64,000 nt of DNA from Eggerthella sinensis (GCF_003339815.1 NZ_PPTT01000021.1:1-64000), one strand, 5' to 3'; counted from the first letter of the stretch, positions 25,897 through 35,147 are shown. Program-made: numbers and translations. Notes: generated by a model not told the origin, from the sequence alone.

Positions 25897-27573
25897 ATGG
25901 GGAATGATGTGACGCGGCGTTCGTTTTTGAAGGGGATCGGGTTGGCCGGGTTGTCGGCGGGCGCGCTTGGGGCGCTTGGGACGACCGGTATCGCGTTCGC
26001 CGACGAGGAAACGACGGGCACGGCGTACGAGGCGATAGCGACGGGCCGCGAGAAGGCGTCGTGCCCGGGGCCGCGCGGGCCTGTCGCGTTCGAGGACCGG
26101 ACCATCGCCGCATCCGAGATCGTCGCGACCGAGGAGTGCGACGTGCTGGTGGTGGGCGCCGGCATCGCGGGGCTCACGGCAAGCCTCAAGGCCGCCGAGG
26201 AGGGCGCGCGCACCGTGTGCCTCGAGAAGATGACGCGCGGCCGCGGGTGCTTCGAGTGCTTCGGCGCATACGATGCGCAGGCGCAGAAGGACGCGGGCAT
26301 CGAGATCGACCCGGCGCAGCTGCTCGACGAGATCTACCGTTCGGCGTACTGGCGCACGCGCCCCGAGCCGGCGAACACGTACGTGTATCGTTCGGGCGAG
26401 GCCACCGATTTCTGGCAGAAGATGCTCGACAAGGGAGACAACGGCTTCGTCATCACGCCGGTGGAGGAGGCTCCGAGCACGAACGGCATGCCGACGATCC
26501 CCTCTGAGCTGGGCTTCTACGACAGCCCGTCGCTGCCGCCCGATGCGGGCGTGCGCTCGGGCTACTCGGGCATCTACGTATGCCTCGAGATGGCCGAGGT
26601 CGCCGCAACCTACGACAACCTGGACGTGCGCTACCGCATGCCGGCCGTGCAGCTCGTGCGGGCGGACGGCGGGCGCGTGACGGGCGTCATAGCGAAAGGC
26701 GACGAGGGGTACGTGCAGATCAACGCCGCCAAAGGCGTTATCCTCGCAACGGGTGGCTACGACGCGAATCCCGAGATGATGGAGGCGTGGGTGCGCCCCG
26801 AGGACTACGCGTCGTCGAGCTGGTGGAACCCCGGCTGGGGCACGACGGGCGACGGCCACATGATGGGCCTTGCGGCCGGCGCGCAGATGGACTCGCTGCC
26901 GCAGCCGGTGATGAACTTCCGCTGGGGCAATCCCGATTCGTTCTACGACGCGCGTGTGTGGACGCCCATCTGGCTGGCTATCAACGTGAACGCGCAGGGC
27001 AAGCGCTACGTGAACGAAGACCTGCCGTTCCAGGCCGTGTCGAACGCGCAGAACGCGCAGCCCGGTTTCGGCGCGAACTGTTGGCAGATTTTCGACGACG
27101 GCATGCTGGGCGCGTCGGATGAGGAAATTGCGGCCGCGAAGGCGGCGCTCGAGGAGTTCGAGCAGAAGGGATGGGCATTTTCCGCGTCGAGCCCGCGTGA
27201 ACTGGCTGCCGCCTGCGGCATCGACGCCGACGGCCTTGAGCAGACCATCGCCACGTACAACGAGTACTACGCGAACAAGAAGGACCTCGCGTTCAACCGG
27301 TTTATGGAAAGCGTGGCGCCGTTCGCGGGCGAAACCATCTACGCACTCACCACGAACAGCTGCGTGCTGGCCACCGTGGGCGGCCTGACCATCGACGGCT
27401 CGTGCCGCGTGCTCGACACCGACGACGAGGTGATCGAGGGCTTGTACGCCGTCGGAAACGCGTCGGGCAATTTCTTCGCGGGCAACTACCCGCGCCATAT
27501 TCCCGGAACATCCATCGGGCGTGCCGTCACGTTCGGCTACGTTGCCGCCGAGCATGCCGTGAAAGGAGCGTAA
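25897..27573 (+). CDS. Tat-exported flavoprotein reductase (FAD-binding, fumarate reductase-like)
   Basis: This 558-residue protein begins with a twin-arginine signal (TRRSFLKGIGLAGL). The FAD-binding motif CDVLVVGAGIAGLTAS begins about residue 84. A C-terminal segment with NASGNFFAGNYPRHIPGTS helps hold the flavin. It belongs to the flavocytochrome c/urocanate reductase group but has no haem domain of its own. The next gene, four bases downstream, is a small three-haem protein, so flavin and haem parts are made as separate subunits. The strong GGAGGAGGA ribosome site is adjacent. Substrate unknown. Confidence 0.88.
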   Translation: MGNDVTRRSFLKGIGLAGLSAGALGALGTTGIAFADEETTGTAYEAIATGREKASCPGPRGPVAFEDRTIAASEIVATEECDVLVVGAGIAGLTASLKAAEEGARTVCLEKMTRGRGCFECFGAYDAQAQKDAGIEIDPAQLLDEIYRSAYWRTRPEPANTYVYRSGEATDFWQKMLDKGDNGFVITPVEEAPSTNGMPTIPSELGFYDSPSLPPDAGVRSGYSGIYVCLEMAEVAATYDNLDVRYRMPAVQLVRADGGRVTGVIAKGDEGYVQINAAKGVILATGGYDANPEMMEAWVRPEDYASSSWWNPGWGTTGDGHMMGLAAGAQMDSLPQPVMNFRWGNPDSFYDARVWTPIWLAINVNAQGKRYVNEDLPFQAVSNAQNAQPGFGANCWQIFDDGMLGASDEEIAAAKAALEEFEQKGWAFSASSPRELAAACGIDADGLEQTIATYNEYYANKKDLAFNRFMESVAPFAGETIYALTTNSCVLATVGGLTIDGSCRVLDTDDEVIEGLYAVGNASGNFFAGNYPRHIPGTSIGRAVTFGYVAAEHAVKGA

Positions 27574-27577
27574 AGCC

Positions 27578-27961
27578 ATGTTGAACGTCAAACGATCCAC
27601 CTGGGGCGCAGGTGTTGCTGCCGCTTTCGTGTTGTGCCTGGTCCTGGGCTTGACGGCGTGCGCGCCGAAGGCGGTCGAAGCGGGTGCGGGCGCCGATGGC
27701 GCGGGCTCGTCGTCGGCTGCGACGCAGACCGCTGCCGACGGCACAGGCGCGTACGTGTCCGACGAGCAGTGCCTGAGCTGCCACGGCGGCTCCTATGAGG
27801 CGCTCGCCGAAACGACGGCGAGCTACGGCGTGAGCAACCCGCACGATTCCATTCACGGCGGGTACGGCGCATGCGTGAACTGCCACGCGAAGGACAAGGA
27901 GATCACCGACAATCAGTGCCTCCACTGCCACGATTGGCCCCACAACCCCGACGCTGCATAA
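27578..27961 (+). CDS. Three-haem c-type cytochrome lipoprotein
   Basis: This 127-residue protein has an N-terminal signal ending in a lipobox (LGLTAC, Cys about residue 28), a spacer rich in Ala/Gly/Ser, then three CxxCH haem motifs: CLSCH, CVNCH and CLHCH. It should sit on the outer face of the membrane and pass electrons to the flavoprotein encoded four bases upstream, acting like the haem domain of fused flavocytochromes such as fumarate reductase FccA. Extra histidines near the haems (SIHGGYG, NPHDS) could serve as axial ligands. Confidence 0.9.
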   Translation: MLNVKRSTWGAGVAAAFVLCLVLGLTACAPKAVEAGAGADGAGSSSAATQTAADGTGAYVSDEQCLSCHGGSYEALAETTASYGVSNPHDSIHGGYGACVNCHAKDKEITDNQCLHCHDWPHNPDAA

Positions 27962-28050
27962 GGTTCGGGGGAGGGGGCTTCCCTCCCTGCGCGGGCGTCC
28001 TTGACGGGGCGCTCGCGCTGCGCTGCGGGTTGGTTTTCGTGTGGCGCGCG

Positions 28051-28079
28051 GCCGTCCGTCGCGACGGCTCGTCTATACT
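28051..28079 (+). promoter_or_regulatory. Promoter and possible operator of the TetR gene
   Basis: GCCGTC-CGTCGC-GACGGC (28051-28068) is an inverted repeat ending five bases before a TATACT -10 element (28074-28079). This is the usual layout for a TetR-family autoregulated promoter. The start codon is at 28119. Confidence 0.4.
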
Positions 28080-28118
28080 GGCGGGAGGCAATCACGCGGC
28101 GCGGAGGATGGCATCACG

Positions 28119-28775
28119 ATGGACGGCACACGCAAGGCTCCTGCAAAACGCTCTTTGACCAGGGAGGGCATCGTAGATGCCGCCTACCGTATGATCGACG
28201 AGAACGGTATGGGCGCCTTCACCATGCGCGCCCTGGGCGCCGAGCTGGGCGTGTCGGCCATGGCGTTCTACGCGCACTTCGCCTCGCGCGAGGAGGTGCT
28301 TGTTGCGGTGCTCACGCGGTTCATGGGCACGCTCGATACCGACCCCGTGCCCGGCGAACGGTGGGACGACACGCTGCGCCGCACCATGACGTCCATCCAT
28401 CGCGAATACTGCGCGCATCCTTCCATGTACCACATCGATCTCGACCCGCGCGTTTCCTACGAAGGTCTGGCCGCGCATACCGAGAAAATCGTGTCGTTGC
28501 ACCTGGCACAGGGGATGCCCGAGCCCATCCTCACGAAGGCGTGGGCCATGATCGATGCGTTCCTCACCGGTTTCAACGGCAGCGCCATCAGCGCGCAGGA
28601 CATTCGCCGCATCGAGAAGGCCGCCGGCGTCGACGAGCGGAATCTGCCCGTGTGGCAGCGCATCGTGCGCTCGGCCTACTCCGAAGAGTCGTTCCAGAAC
28701 GGCGTGGAGATGATCATCATGGGCGTCCGCGGCCTGGCCGCCCCCGACCCCTGCGACTGGCGGACGCCGGAGTAG
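28119..28775 (+). CDS. TetR-family transcriptional regulator
   Basis: This 218-residue protein has an N-terminal helix-turn-helix (LTREGIVDAAYRMIDENGMG, then ELGVSAMAFYAHFASREEVL) and an all-helical C-terminal ligand domain resembling the TetR_C family. I take the ATG at 28119, which follows GCGGAGG; earlier frames lack a ribosome site. It stands alone between the flavoprotein operon and the polysaccharide cluster, and no target gene is obvious, so its effector is unknown. Confidence 0.88.
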   Translation: MDGTRKAPAKRSLTREGIVDAAYRMIDENGMGAFTMRALGAELGVSAMAFYAHFASREEVLVAVLTRFMGTLDTDPVPGERWDDTLRRTMTSIHREYCAHPSMYHIDLDPRVSYEGLAAHTEKIVSLHLAQGMPEPILTKAWAMIDAFLTGFNGSAISAQDIRRIEKAAGVDERNLPVWQRIVRSAYSEESFQNGVEMIIMGVRGLAAPDPCDWRTPE

Positions 28776-28800
28776 GGGAACGACATCCTGCGTGCTTTGC

Positions 28801-28840
28801 GCTGCCCTGTACCGAATTCGGTACAGGGCAGCTTTGTTTA
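28801..28840 (+). terminator. Perfect-palindrome terminator after the TetR gene
   Basis: A 32-bp perfect palindrome (28801-28832, centre GAATTC) is followed by TTTGTTTA. It ends transcription of the TetR gene and lies ahead of the polysaccharide cluster. Confidence 0.75.
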
Positions 28841-28864
28841 CGGGGTCGCGATGACCCCGTAAAC
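28836..28864 (+). repeat. Second hairpin at the head of the polysaccharide cluster
   Basis: Twelve bases (GTTTACGGGGTC) pair perfectly with a complementary segment around a five-base loop. It overlaps the tail of the TetR terminator and could be a leader structure or a separate terminator. Confidence 0.5.
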
Positions 28865-28879
28865 GAGTCAAAAAATCGC

Positions 28880-29647
28880 CTGTTCAAAGCGCCAGACCCC
28901 CCATTACTCGATAAGCGCGGTTATGTAAACTCGAATGAATTCGAGGCTTCCGACGTCGCCTTCCTCGCCCCTGAGCTCACGAGCGAGGCCGAGGGCTCCC
29001 TCCGCGCCTCCGAGCGCGCCGACGGGCGCCTGGGCTACCGCTTCGTGAAGCGCGCCTTCGACATCGCCTTCTCGCTCGCCGCGATAGCGGCGCTGATCGT
29101 CCCCTCGATCGCGCTCTGCATCGCCATCCGCGTCGAGAGCCCCGGCTTCCCGATCTACTCCCAGAAGCGCGTCGGGCGCATCGGGCGCGCAGGCGAGGTG
29201 CGCACCTTCGACATGTACAAGTTCCGCTCCATGAGCGCCGACGCCGACGAGCGCCTGGCCGAGCTCGCCGACATGAACGAGGCCGACGGCCCGCTCTTCA
29301 AGATCAAGGACGACCCGCGCGTCACGCGCATCGGGAGGTTCATCCGAAAGCACTCGATCGACGAGCTCCCGCAGTTCCTGAACTGCCTCACAGGCCAGCT
29401 CTCCTGCGTGGGCCCCCGCCCGCCGCTTCCCTCCGAGGTGGCCCAGTACGACGGGCGCGCCATGCGCCGCCTGTCCGTCAAGCCCGGCCTCACCGGCTAC
29501 TGGCAGGTGTCCGGCCGCAGCGACACGACGTTCGACGACATGGTGGACCTGGACCTCGCCTACATCGAGGAGAGGTCGTTCCTGGTCGACCTGCGCGTGA
29601 TCGCGAAGACGGTGACGGCAATGTTTACCGGGAAGGGGGCGTGCTGA
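28880..29647 (+). CDS. Polysaccharide initiating sugar transferase, 5' end uncertain
   Basis: The clear part (from about 29045) is a WcaJ/WbaP-type enzyme that moves a sugar phosphate onto undecaprenyl phosphate to start a repeat unit. It shows VKRAFDIAFSLAAI, a membrane helix, MYKFRSM, KDDPRVTRIGRFIR, SIDELPQFLNCLTG, SCVGPRPPLPSEV and GLTGYWQVSGR. The in-frame segment upstream (VNSNEFEASDVAFLAPEL) also looks coding, yet no ATG, GTG or TTG precedes it: only a CTG at 28880 and, further in, a GTG at 29045 without ribosome site. The gene may be truncated at its 5' end or use a rare start. Confidence 0.65.
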   Translation: MFKAPDPPLLDKRGYVNSNEFEASDVAFLAPELTSEAEGSLRASERADGRLGYRFVKRAFDIAFSLAAIAALIVPSIALCIAIRVESPGFPIYSQKRVGRIGRAGEVRTFDMYKFRSMSADADERLAELADMNEADGPLFKIKDDPRVTRIGRFIRKHSIDELPQFLNCLTGQLSCVGPRPPLPSEVAQYDGRAMRRLSVKPGLTGYWQVSGRSDTTFDDMVDLDLAYIEERSFLVDLRVIAKTVTAMFTGKGAC

Positions 29648-29648
29648 G

Positions 29649-30419
29649 ATGGATGTCGACTCTCCGTCTGTGAGCATCGTTATTCCCCTCTATAACTGCG
29701 AAAAGTTTCTCGCAGAGGCGCTAGACTCTATCATCGCGCAGACACTTTCGGACTGGGAGGCTATTCTCGTAGACGACTGCAGCGCTGACAAATCAGCCAA
29801 TATCGCCCAGTTGTATGTGGGGCAGGATAAACGCTTTCGTCTGTTCAGGCAGCCTGAGAATCGAGGTGCGGCCATGGCGAGGAACAAGGCTCTCTCCGAA
29901 GCTCGCGGACGCTTCATCGCCTATTTGGACTCCGACGACTACTGGCTTCCCGAGAAGCTGGAACGGCAGGTCGCCTTCATGGAAAAGCACGGCTATGGTG
30001 CCTGTTTCACGTCGTACGAGACGGTGAACGAGGATGGGAGTCACCGCAACTTCGTTCATGTGGATGGTGAGGTGAACTACGATAATTTTTTGAAGAAACC
30101 ACCGACATGCAGCCACACAATCATGTTCGACACTGCCATGGTCGATCGCTCTCTTCTCGTCATGCCCGACATCCGAAAGCGCCAAGACGCAGCTACCTGG
30201 CTGCAGGTTGTAAAGGGCTACGGGCCTCTACAAGGCCTCGATGAGGTTCTGGCGTGCAATAGGAAACGTCCCGGATCGCTCAGCTCGAACAAGCTCTCGG
30301 CCGTTCGTAGCACATGGATGCTCTACACGGAGATCGAACGGCTAAACAAACCATATGCAGCGTACTGCCTTTTCTGGCAGGTGCTCCATGCTGTCCTCAA
30401 GAGAATTGGAAGGATATAG
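29649..30419 (+). CDS. Glycosyltransferase family 2
   Basis: This 256-residue soluble GT-A enzyme has the family features: SIVIPLYNCEKFLAEALDSI, then VDDCSAD, and a DXD-like metal site YLDSDDYW around residue 95. It transfers a sugar to the growing repeat unit. The gene starts one base after the sugar transferase stop codon and ends one base before the next ATG, so it is translated in an operon. The donor sugar is not predictable. Confidence 0.9.
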   Translation: MDVDSPSVSIVIPLYNCEKFLAEALDSIIAQTLSDWEAILVDDCSADKSANIAQLYVGQDKRFRLFRQPENRGAAMARNKALSEARGRFIAYLDSDDYWLPEKLERQVAFMEKHGYGACFTSYETVNEDGSHRNFVHVDGEVNYDNFLKKPPTCSHTIMFDTAMVDRSLLVMPDIRKRQDAATWLQVVKGYGPLQGLDEVLACNRKRPGSLSSNKLSAVRSTWMLYTEIERLNKPYAAYCLFWQVLHAVLKRIGRI

Positions 30420-31739
30420 ATGCTCAGTTCGCTTTACGAAGATCTGCTCGCCGGCAATGCAAAGCTCTCCCTGGTCGGCTTGGGATACGTCGGAATGCCC
30501 ATTGCCGTTGAGTTCGCCAAGCACGTTCCCGTCATCGGGTTCGATGTCAACGAGGCCAAGATCGCCCGGTACAAGGCGGGATTGGATCCCACCAAAGAGG
30601 TTGGTGACAAGGCCGTGGCATCCACGGCGGTCGAGTTCACGGCCGATGCCGAACGGCTCGAGGAGGCCCTCTTCCACATTGTGGCCGTGCCGACGCCCGT
30701 AAACCAGGACAAGACGCCCGACCTCTCGCCCGTCATCGGCGCGTCGGAGACGTTGGGAAGACACCTGAAACCTGGGTCCGTCGTTGTCTACGAGTCCACC
30801 GTCTACCCCGGCGTCACCGAGGATGTGTGCGTGCCCATTCTGGAGCGTGAGAGCGGTCTCAGATGCGGAATTGATTTCAAGGTGGGCTACTCTCCGGAAC
30901 GCATCAACCCTGGCGACAAGGTGCATACTCTCACGAGCATTCGAAAGATCGTTTCCGGGCAAGACGCCGAATCCCTTGAGCTCATCGGGAGGGTGTATGA
31001 CATCGTCATCGAGGCCGGAACCTATCCAGTGTCGACTATCAAGACCGCCGAGGCCATCAAGGTTGTGGAGAACTCCCAGCGCGATATCAACATCGCCTTC
31101 ATGAACGAACTCGCCATGGTATTCGACCGCATGGGAATCGACACCTCCGAAGTTGTGGACGGTATGAACACCAAGTGGAACGCCCTTGGTTTTCGTCCCG
31201 GCCTGGTCGGGGGTCACTGTATCGGCGTGGACCCCTACTACTTCACCTACGAGGCCGAGAAACTCGGTTACCACAGCCAGATCATCCTTTCGGGTCGCAA
31301 AGTGAACGACGGGATGGGTGAGTTCGTGGCGGACGCGGCCATCCGCGAGATGATCCACGCGGGCTTGGCGCCCGCCAAGGCGCGCGTGGCCGTTCTGGGT
31401 CTCACCTTCAAGGAGGACTGTCCCGACGTGCGAAACTCCAAAGTCCAGGATATCCTGGACCGTCTGCGGCAATATGGAATAGTCCCGATCGTCTGCGACC
31501 CTTGGGTCGATCCGGTCGACGCGAAAGCCGCTTATGGAGTGGAGCTTGTGCCGATGGAGGGCCTTTGTAATCTCGACTGCCTGATCGTGGCCGTGGCGCA
31601 CCGTCAGTTCCGCGAGCTTGCGAGCGACGATGTGAAGGCGCTTTTCGCCGATGGGGCTGATGGAGCTAAAGTTCTTGTGGATGTGAAGAGCATCTTGAGC
31701 AAAGCGGATTTCCCTGGTTACCGGTATTGGAGGCTGTAA
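30420..31739 (+). CDS. Nucleotide-sugar dehydrogenase (UDP-glucose/UDP-N-acetylmannosamine type)
   Basis: This 439-residue enzyme oxidises a sugar nucleotide at C6 to the uronic acid with two NAD. It contains the N-terminal Rossmann motif GLGYVGMPIAVEFA (residues 20-33), a second NAD half with VLGLTFKEDCPDVRNSK, and the catalytic cysteine C267 in GGHCIGVDPYY. The overall layout resembles WbpO/TviB-type dehydrogenases. It provides an acidic precursor for the polysaccharide. It follows the glycosyltransferase with no gap. Confidence 0.9.
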   Translation: MLSSLYEDLLAGNAKLSLVGLGYVGMPIAVEFAKHVPVIGFDVNEAKIARYKAGLDPTKEVGDKAVASTAVEFTADAERLEEALFHIVAVPTPVNQDKTPDLSPVIGASETLGRHLKPGSVVVYESTVYPGVTEDVCVPILERESGLRCGIDFKVGYSPERINPGDKVHTLTSIRKIVSGQDAESLELIGRVYDIVIEAGTYPVSTIKTAEAIKVVENSQRDINIAFMNELAMVFDRMGIDTSEVVDGMNTKWNALGFRPGLVGGHCIGVDPYYFTYEAEKLGYHSQIILSGRKVNDGMGEFVADAAIREMIHAGLAPAKARVAVLGLTFKEDCPDVRNSKVQDILDRLRQYGIVPIVCDPWVDPVDAKAAYGVELVPMEGLCNLDCLIVAVAHRQFRELASDDVKALFADGADGAKVLVDVKSILSKADFPGYRYWRL

Positions 31740-31746
31740 AGCGCTC

Positions 31747-32778
31747 ATGGACGCGAGGACGAGAATAAAGACAAAGCTGCCCGAAAGTGTATACAATTTC
31801 CTTGTGGCGAGACGCGATGCTCGCGCGTATCGAGAAATGAGCGTTCTCGATACGAAGGACTACCCGACCAAGCTTATGCAACTCTACGAGCGAAGGATGG
31901 GTAAGTCTCTGGATCTGGAAAACCCTCGTACGTTTAACGAGAAGATTCAATGGCTTAAGCTCTACGACTCCTCAGCAGAAAAGGGGATGCTGGCGGACAA
32001 GTACCAAGTACGCGCTTGGGCTGCGGAGCAAATCGGCGCTGAGCATCTGATTCCACTGTTGGGCGTATGGAGCGATCCTAGCGAGATCGACTTCGATGCT
32101 CTTCCAAATAGCTTCGTTCTCAAAGCGACCCATGCGAGCGGCTGGAACATCATTGTACCCGACAAAGCCGACTTGGATGTTGCCAAAGCTCGTAGGAAAA
32201 TGCGACGTTGGATGGAGACCGACTTCGCAATGACGAAGCCGACGATGGAGTTGCATTATCGGTATTGCTCGCGTCGCATCATCGCTGAAGAATTTATGGA
32301 CTTCGACCACGGTGAGCCGGTGGACTATCGTTTCTTTTGTTCGTACGGTGAGGTTTTCTCGGTTTGGGAAGACGTTGCCTCCGGAACGCTCAGCCATCGC
32401 AGGAACATTTACGATCCCGAATGGAATCTTTTGCCGTCCGTTGCGACATGGCCCAAACTCGGAGCAACGAAAAAACCCGTGCATTATGACGAGATGCTTC
32501 GCTATGCGCAGGACATGAGTCGTGACTTCTCGTTCGTGCGGGTGGACTTTTATGACTATGACGAGACAGTCCTTTTCGGAGAGATGACGTTTACTCCTAT
32601 GGCAGGCTACGTCGTGTTCGAACCTGAAAGTTTCGATGCTGAGCTAGGGGGATGCATCGCCCTTCCTCAAAAGAAAATTGCGCCAGGTGAATCGCGCGGC
32701 ATCGAATCGGTTTTGTCGATCGACTGCATGCAAATGCGAGACGCTGGGACGGTCGAGGGTGCGAAGGATGCGATATAA
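31747..32778 (+). CDS. ATP-grasp-fold protein, TupA-like
   Basis: This 343-residue protein resembles the TupA-like ATP-grasp family found in teichuronopeptide and polysaccharide clusters. Motifs that support this are NPRTFNEKIQWLKLYD near residue 60, a core KATHASGWNII, and VDYRFFCSYGEV with later FVRVDFYDYD and GEMTFTPMAGY. The family may attach amino acids or other groups to a sugar. It is the last gene before a 180-bp gap, in DNA of lower GC than the neighbouring chromosome. Confidence 0.8.
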   Translation: MDARTRIKTKLPESVYNFLVARRDARAYREMSVLDTKDYPTKLMQLYERRMGKSLDLENPRTFNEKIQWLKLYDSSAEKGMLADKYQVRAWAAEQIGAEHLIPLLGVWSDPSEIDFDALPNSFVLKATHASGWNIIVPDKADLDVAKARRKMRRWMETDFAMTKPTMELHYRYCSRRIIAEEFMDFDHGEPVDYRFFCSYGEVFSVWEDVASGTLSHRRNIYDPEWNLLPSVATWPKLGATKKPVHYDEMLRYAQDMSRDFSFVRVDFYDYDETVLFGEMTFTPMAGYVVFEPESFDAELGGCIALPQKKIAPGESRGIESVLSIDCMQMRDAGTVEGAKDAI

Positions 32779-32878
32779 GCAGAGCCCGCCGAGGAAGACG
32801 CTCTAGATGTGTGATTTGTTTCACATGAGTGAGCGTAATTGGGTGGGCCTTTTTGGCTCGCACGACCGTTCCGTCGAT

Positions 32879-32900
32879 GTTCGCTCTGATGAGAGCGAAC
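32879..32900 (+). terminator. Hairpin between the TupA-like gene and the polymerase gene
   Basis: GTTCGCTCT pairs perfectly with AGAGCGAAC around GATG. It lies in the 180-bp gap that ends at the polymerase start. Tail is weak. It may reduce read-through. Confidence 0.45.
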
Positions 32901-32961
32901 TTATCTCTGGGCAAAATCCAATGCATCATAGAAGACTTTTTTTGAGGGGTTGTTCGTCTAG

Positions 32962-34206
32962 ATGCTGGATGTGAATCGCATGAAATCGTCAGGCTCTTTC
33001 TTGAACGTGCGACCTGATCCAATTGTTGCAACCACGGGCAAAGAAAGGGGTTTCGCTCTCTTTGCGTCCGGCTTCATAGTGTACCTACTGCATATGCTCT
33101 TTCCGATGAGCGCGATTGGGGAGTTTGCGACCGCCGCTGCAGGTGCCCTAGCGATGCTATGCTCCGCATTCATTTTTCGTCCGAGTATGCGGAAGATGGA
33201 TCTGATCGCCGTTCTTCTCGTTGCAAGGGCGGTATGGCTGAGTTTGGTCAACCTTGTTGTGGGCGGTGGTCTGGACTACTTCGCTAATGGAGCATACTTT
33301 TCCGCAATTGTCTCGATTTTCGTTTATGTAGGCTGTCGGAGTTACTCTGCTGATGGACGGTCTTCTTCTTTGATGACGACTGGAATGCTCATCCTCTTCG
33401 TTGTCGTTTTTGCCCAGACCTTATTCTATTACATTCAGCTAGGCTCATTTGGTGACTTTAGAACTAGCAAATACATGATCTCTATTCCATTCGGCGATTC
33501 TAATGCAATTGCAATGGGCTACATCGCTGTGGGGCTCTACCTTGTTTACACCCTGAAGACCAGGTTGCAGCGAGGCATAGTCATTGTTTTGATGATCGTG
33601 GGTAGCGTTCTCTTGGCCTCAACGGGTAGCCTCGTCTCGTTGGGGTTGATTGCGACCTGTCTTGCACTTGGCTCCTTTGATCCGAACAAGCGATTATCTC
33701 ACGTGACTCTTCTGCTTGGTTGCTTCGTATTCATAGCGCTTACGGTAATCGTCGTGAACATCACGCAAGGAGGATCCGTCGCTGCGCTCTTCGCCTCTAC
33801 AATTGAGAAGATCGAGGAATTTTTGTCTGGTAACTTTGCGAGCGCCTCAACCAATAGAACGTATATATATGTTCATTACTTTGATCTGTTCTGCGATAGC
33901 CCAGTCGTAGGATATGGAACTGCGCCGGTGAACGCGGTGTGGGGTGTCGTTGAGTCGTATCGTCCCCACAACTGGGTTCTCGAAGCTCTTAACCAAGGAG
34001 GATTCGCGAATCTTTTCTTCTTTACTGCTGCTTGCGTGCTGGGATTTAAGAACTCGCGTCGTGACGGTTTCTCCAGAGCTTGCTGTATTCTTGCGGCTTA
34101 CCTGTTGATCAATAGCTTCTTTGAACCTGGTGTTTTTGGCATCAACAAAGACTTTCTTTTGTGGTGCGCGCTCGGGTTCTCTGCCGGGAGGGGTGTGAGA
34201 TCGTGA
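32962..34206 (+). CDS. O-antigen polymerase/ligase-like membrane protein (Wzy type)
   Basis: This 414-residue, strongly hydrophobic protein has about ten predicted membrane spans and one large loop near residues 270-320 (SASTNRTYIYVHYFDLFCDS, then PHNWVLEALNQGG). The loop with PVVGYGTAPVN and HNWVLEAL resembles the periplasmic loop of Wzy-type polymerases and O-antigen ligases. It lies inside the polysaccharide cluster and would polymerise repeat units. The DNA here is markedly AT-richer than the rest of the window. The last four bases (GTGA) overlap the next gene. Confidence 0.75.
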   Translation: MLDVNRMKSSGSFLNVRPDPIVATTGKERGFALFASGFIVYLLHMLFPMSAIGEFATAAAGALAMLCSAFIFRPSMRKMDLIAVLLVARAVWLSLVNLVVGGGLDYFANGAYFSAIVSIFVYVGCRSYSADGRSSSLMTTGMLILFVVVFAQTLFYYIQLGSFGDFRTSKYMISIPFGDSNAIAMGYIAVGLYLVYTLKTRLQRGIVIVLMIVGSVLLASTGSLVSLGLIATCLALGSFDPNKRLSHVTLLLGCFVFIALTVIVVNITQGGSVAALFASTIEKIEEFLSGNFASASTNRTYIYVHYFDLFCDSPVVGYGTAPVNAVWGVVESYRPHNWVLEALNQGGFANLFFFTAACVLGFKNSRRDGFSRACCILAAYLLINSFFEPGVFGINKDFLLWCALGFSAGRGVRS

Positions 34207-35147
34207 AGCGCGTAGGGGCTGTTGTATTGAACTACAACTGTTCGAGCTTGACTAAGAGGTGCTGTGAAGCTCTGCTTGACATAAGAGGCGGGCATCAAGG
34301 GATTGAGATTGTCGTAGTTGATAATTGCTCGGCAGATTCCGATCTCCGGAATTTGAGAGGTGTCACGTCGAGCATCGGTGTAACACTTCTGGAGTCAAAG
34401 AGTAACGGCGGGTATTCGGCTGGGAACAATATCGGTATAAAACATCTTCTCAAAATGGGATGCGATTTTGTGCTCGTCGTGAATCCCGATGTGATTATAT
34501 CCCCGACCGCTGTAGGGAAATTGGTGTCCGCTTTCGAGCAGGACGAAGATGCGCTCTTTGCTGGGCCTCGAATCGTTGGCGCCGACGGATCGATTGACAG
34601 GCGGGCTCAGATATTTAGGCGATGGGGATACTACGCAACGTTTTTTTCGAAGTATCCACTTTCGAAAATCAAGCTAACCGGACTTGACTCAAGATATTAC
34701 AGGACGAGCAGAGATTTTTCCGTCGATACGCCCGTTTTTACCGTATCGGGTTGCTGTGTCTTGTTCAAAGCTTCATTCTTCCGCGATTGCGGATTTCTTG
34801 ATGAAGCCTATTTTATGTATAACGAAGAAGTGACGTGGGGGCTGAAAGCGCAGGCATGTCGACAGGGTGGGCACGGGCTTTACGTTGCATCCGCTGAAGC
34901 GATACACGACCATCCTAAGTCTTCTGGAGTTGCGAGCCCTTTCACTGTGACGCAAAGAATGAAAAGCAATCTTATCTATTGCGAGAAATATCTCCGTTGC
35001 TCGCGGATACAAAAGCTCTTGCTGCTTTCCTATTACAGGCTTTCCTATTGCTACCTATCCAGATCGAACGATTCCTTTATTGATCATCGGAGTGCTTTTA
35101 TCGCTGCGCAAAGGGAGTCAATGTCTTATTGCGAGGTGGACGAATGA
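34203..35147 (+). CDS. Glycosyltransferase family 2 (rhamnosyltransferase-like)
   Basis: This 314-residue enzyme starts with VGAVVLNYNCSSLTKRCCEA, then VVDNCSAD, SNGGYSAGNN and a DFVLVVNPDV metal-site strand; the late FYGEEVTWG-like segment here is MYNEEVTWGLKAQ. These are the marks of the WcaA/rhamnosyltransferase subfamily. I take the GTG at 34203, which overlaps the upstream stop by GTGA and follows GGGAGGGG. Confidence 0.88.
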   Translation: MKRVGAVVLNYNCSSLTKRCCEALLDIRGGHQGIEIVVVDNCSADSDLRNLRGVTSSIGVTLLESKSNGGYSAGNNIGIKHLLKMGCDFVLVVNPDVIISPTAVGKLVSAFEQDEDALFAGPRIVGADGSIDRRAQIFRRWGYYATFFSKYPLSKIKLTGLDSRYYRTSRDFSVDTPVFTVSGCCVLFKASFFRDCGFLDEAYFMYNEEVTWGLKAQACRQGGHGLYVASAEAIHDHPKSSGVASPFTVTQRMKSNLIYCEKYLRCSRIQKLLLLSYYRLSYCYLSRSNDSFIDHRSAFIAAQRESMSYCEVDE

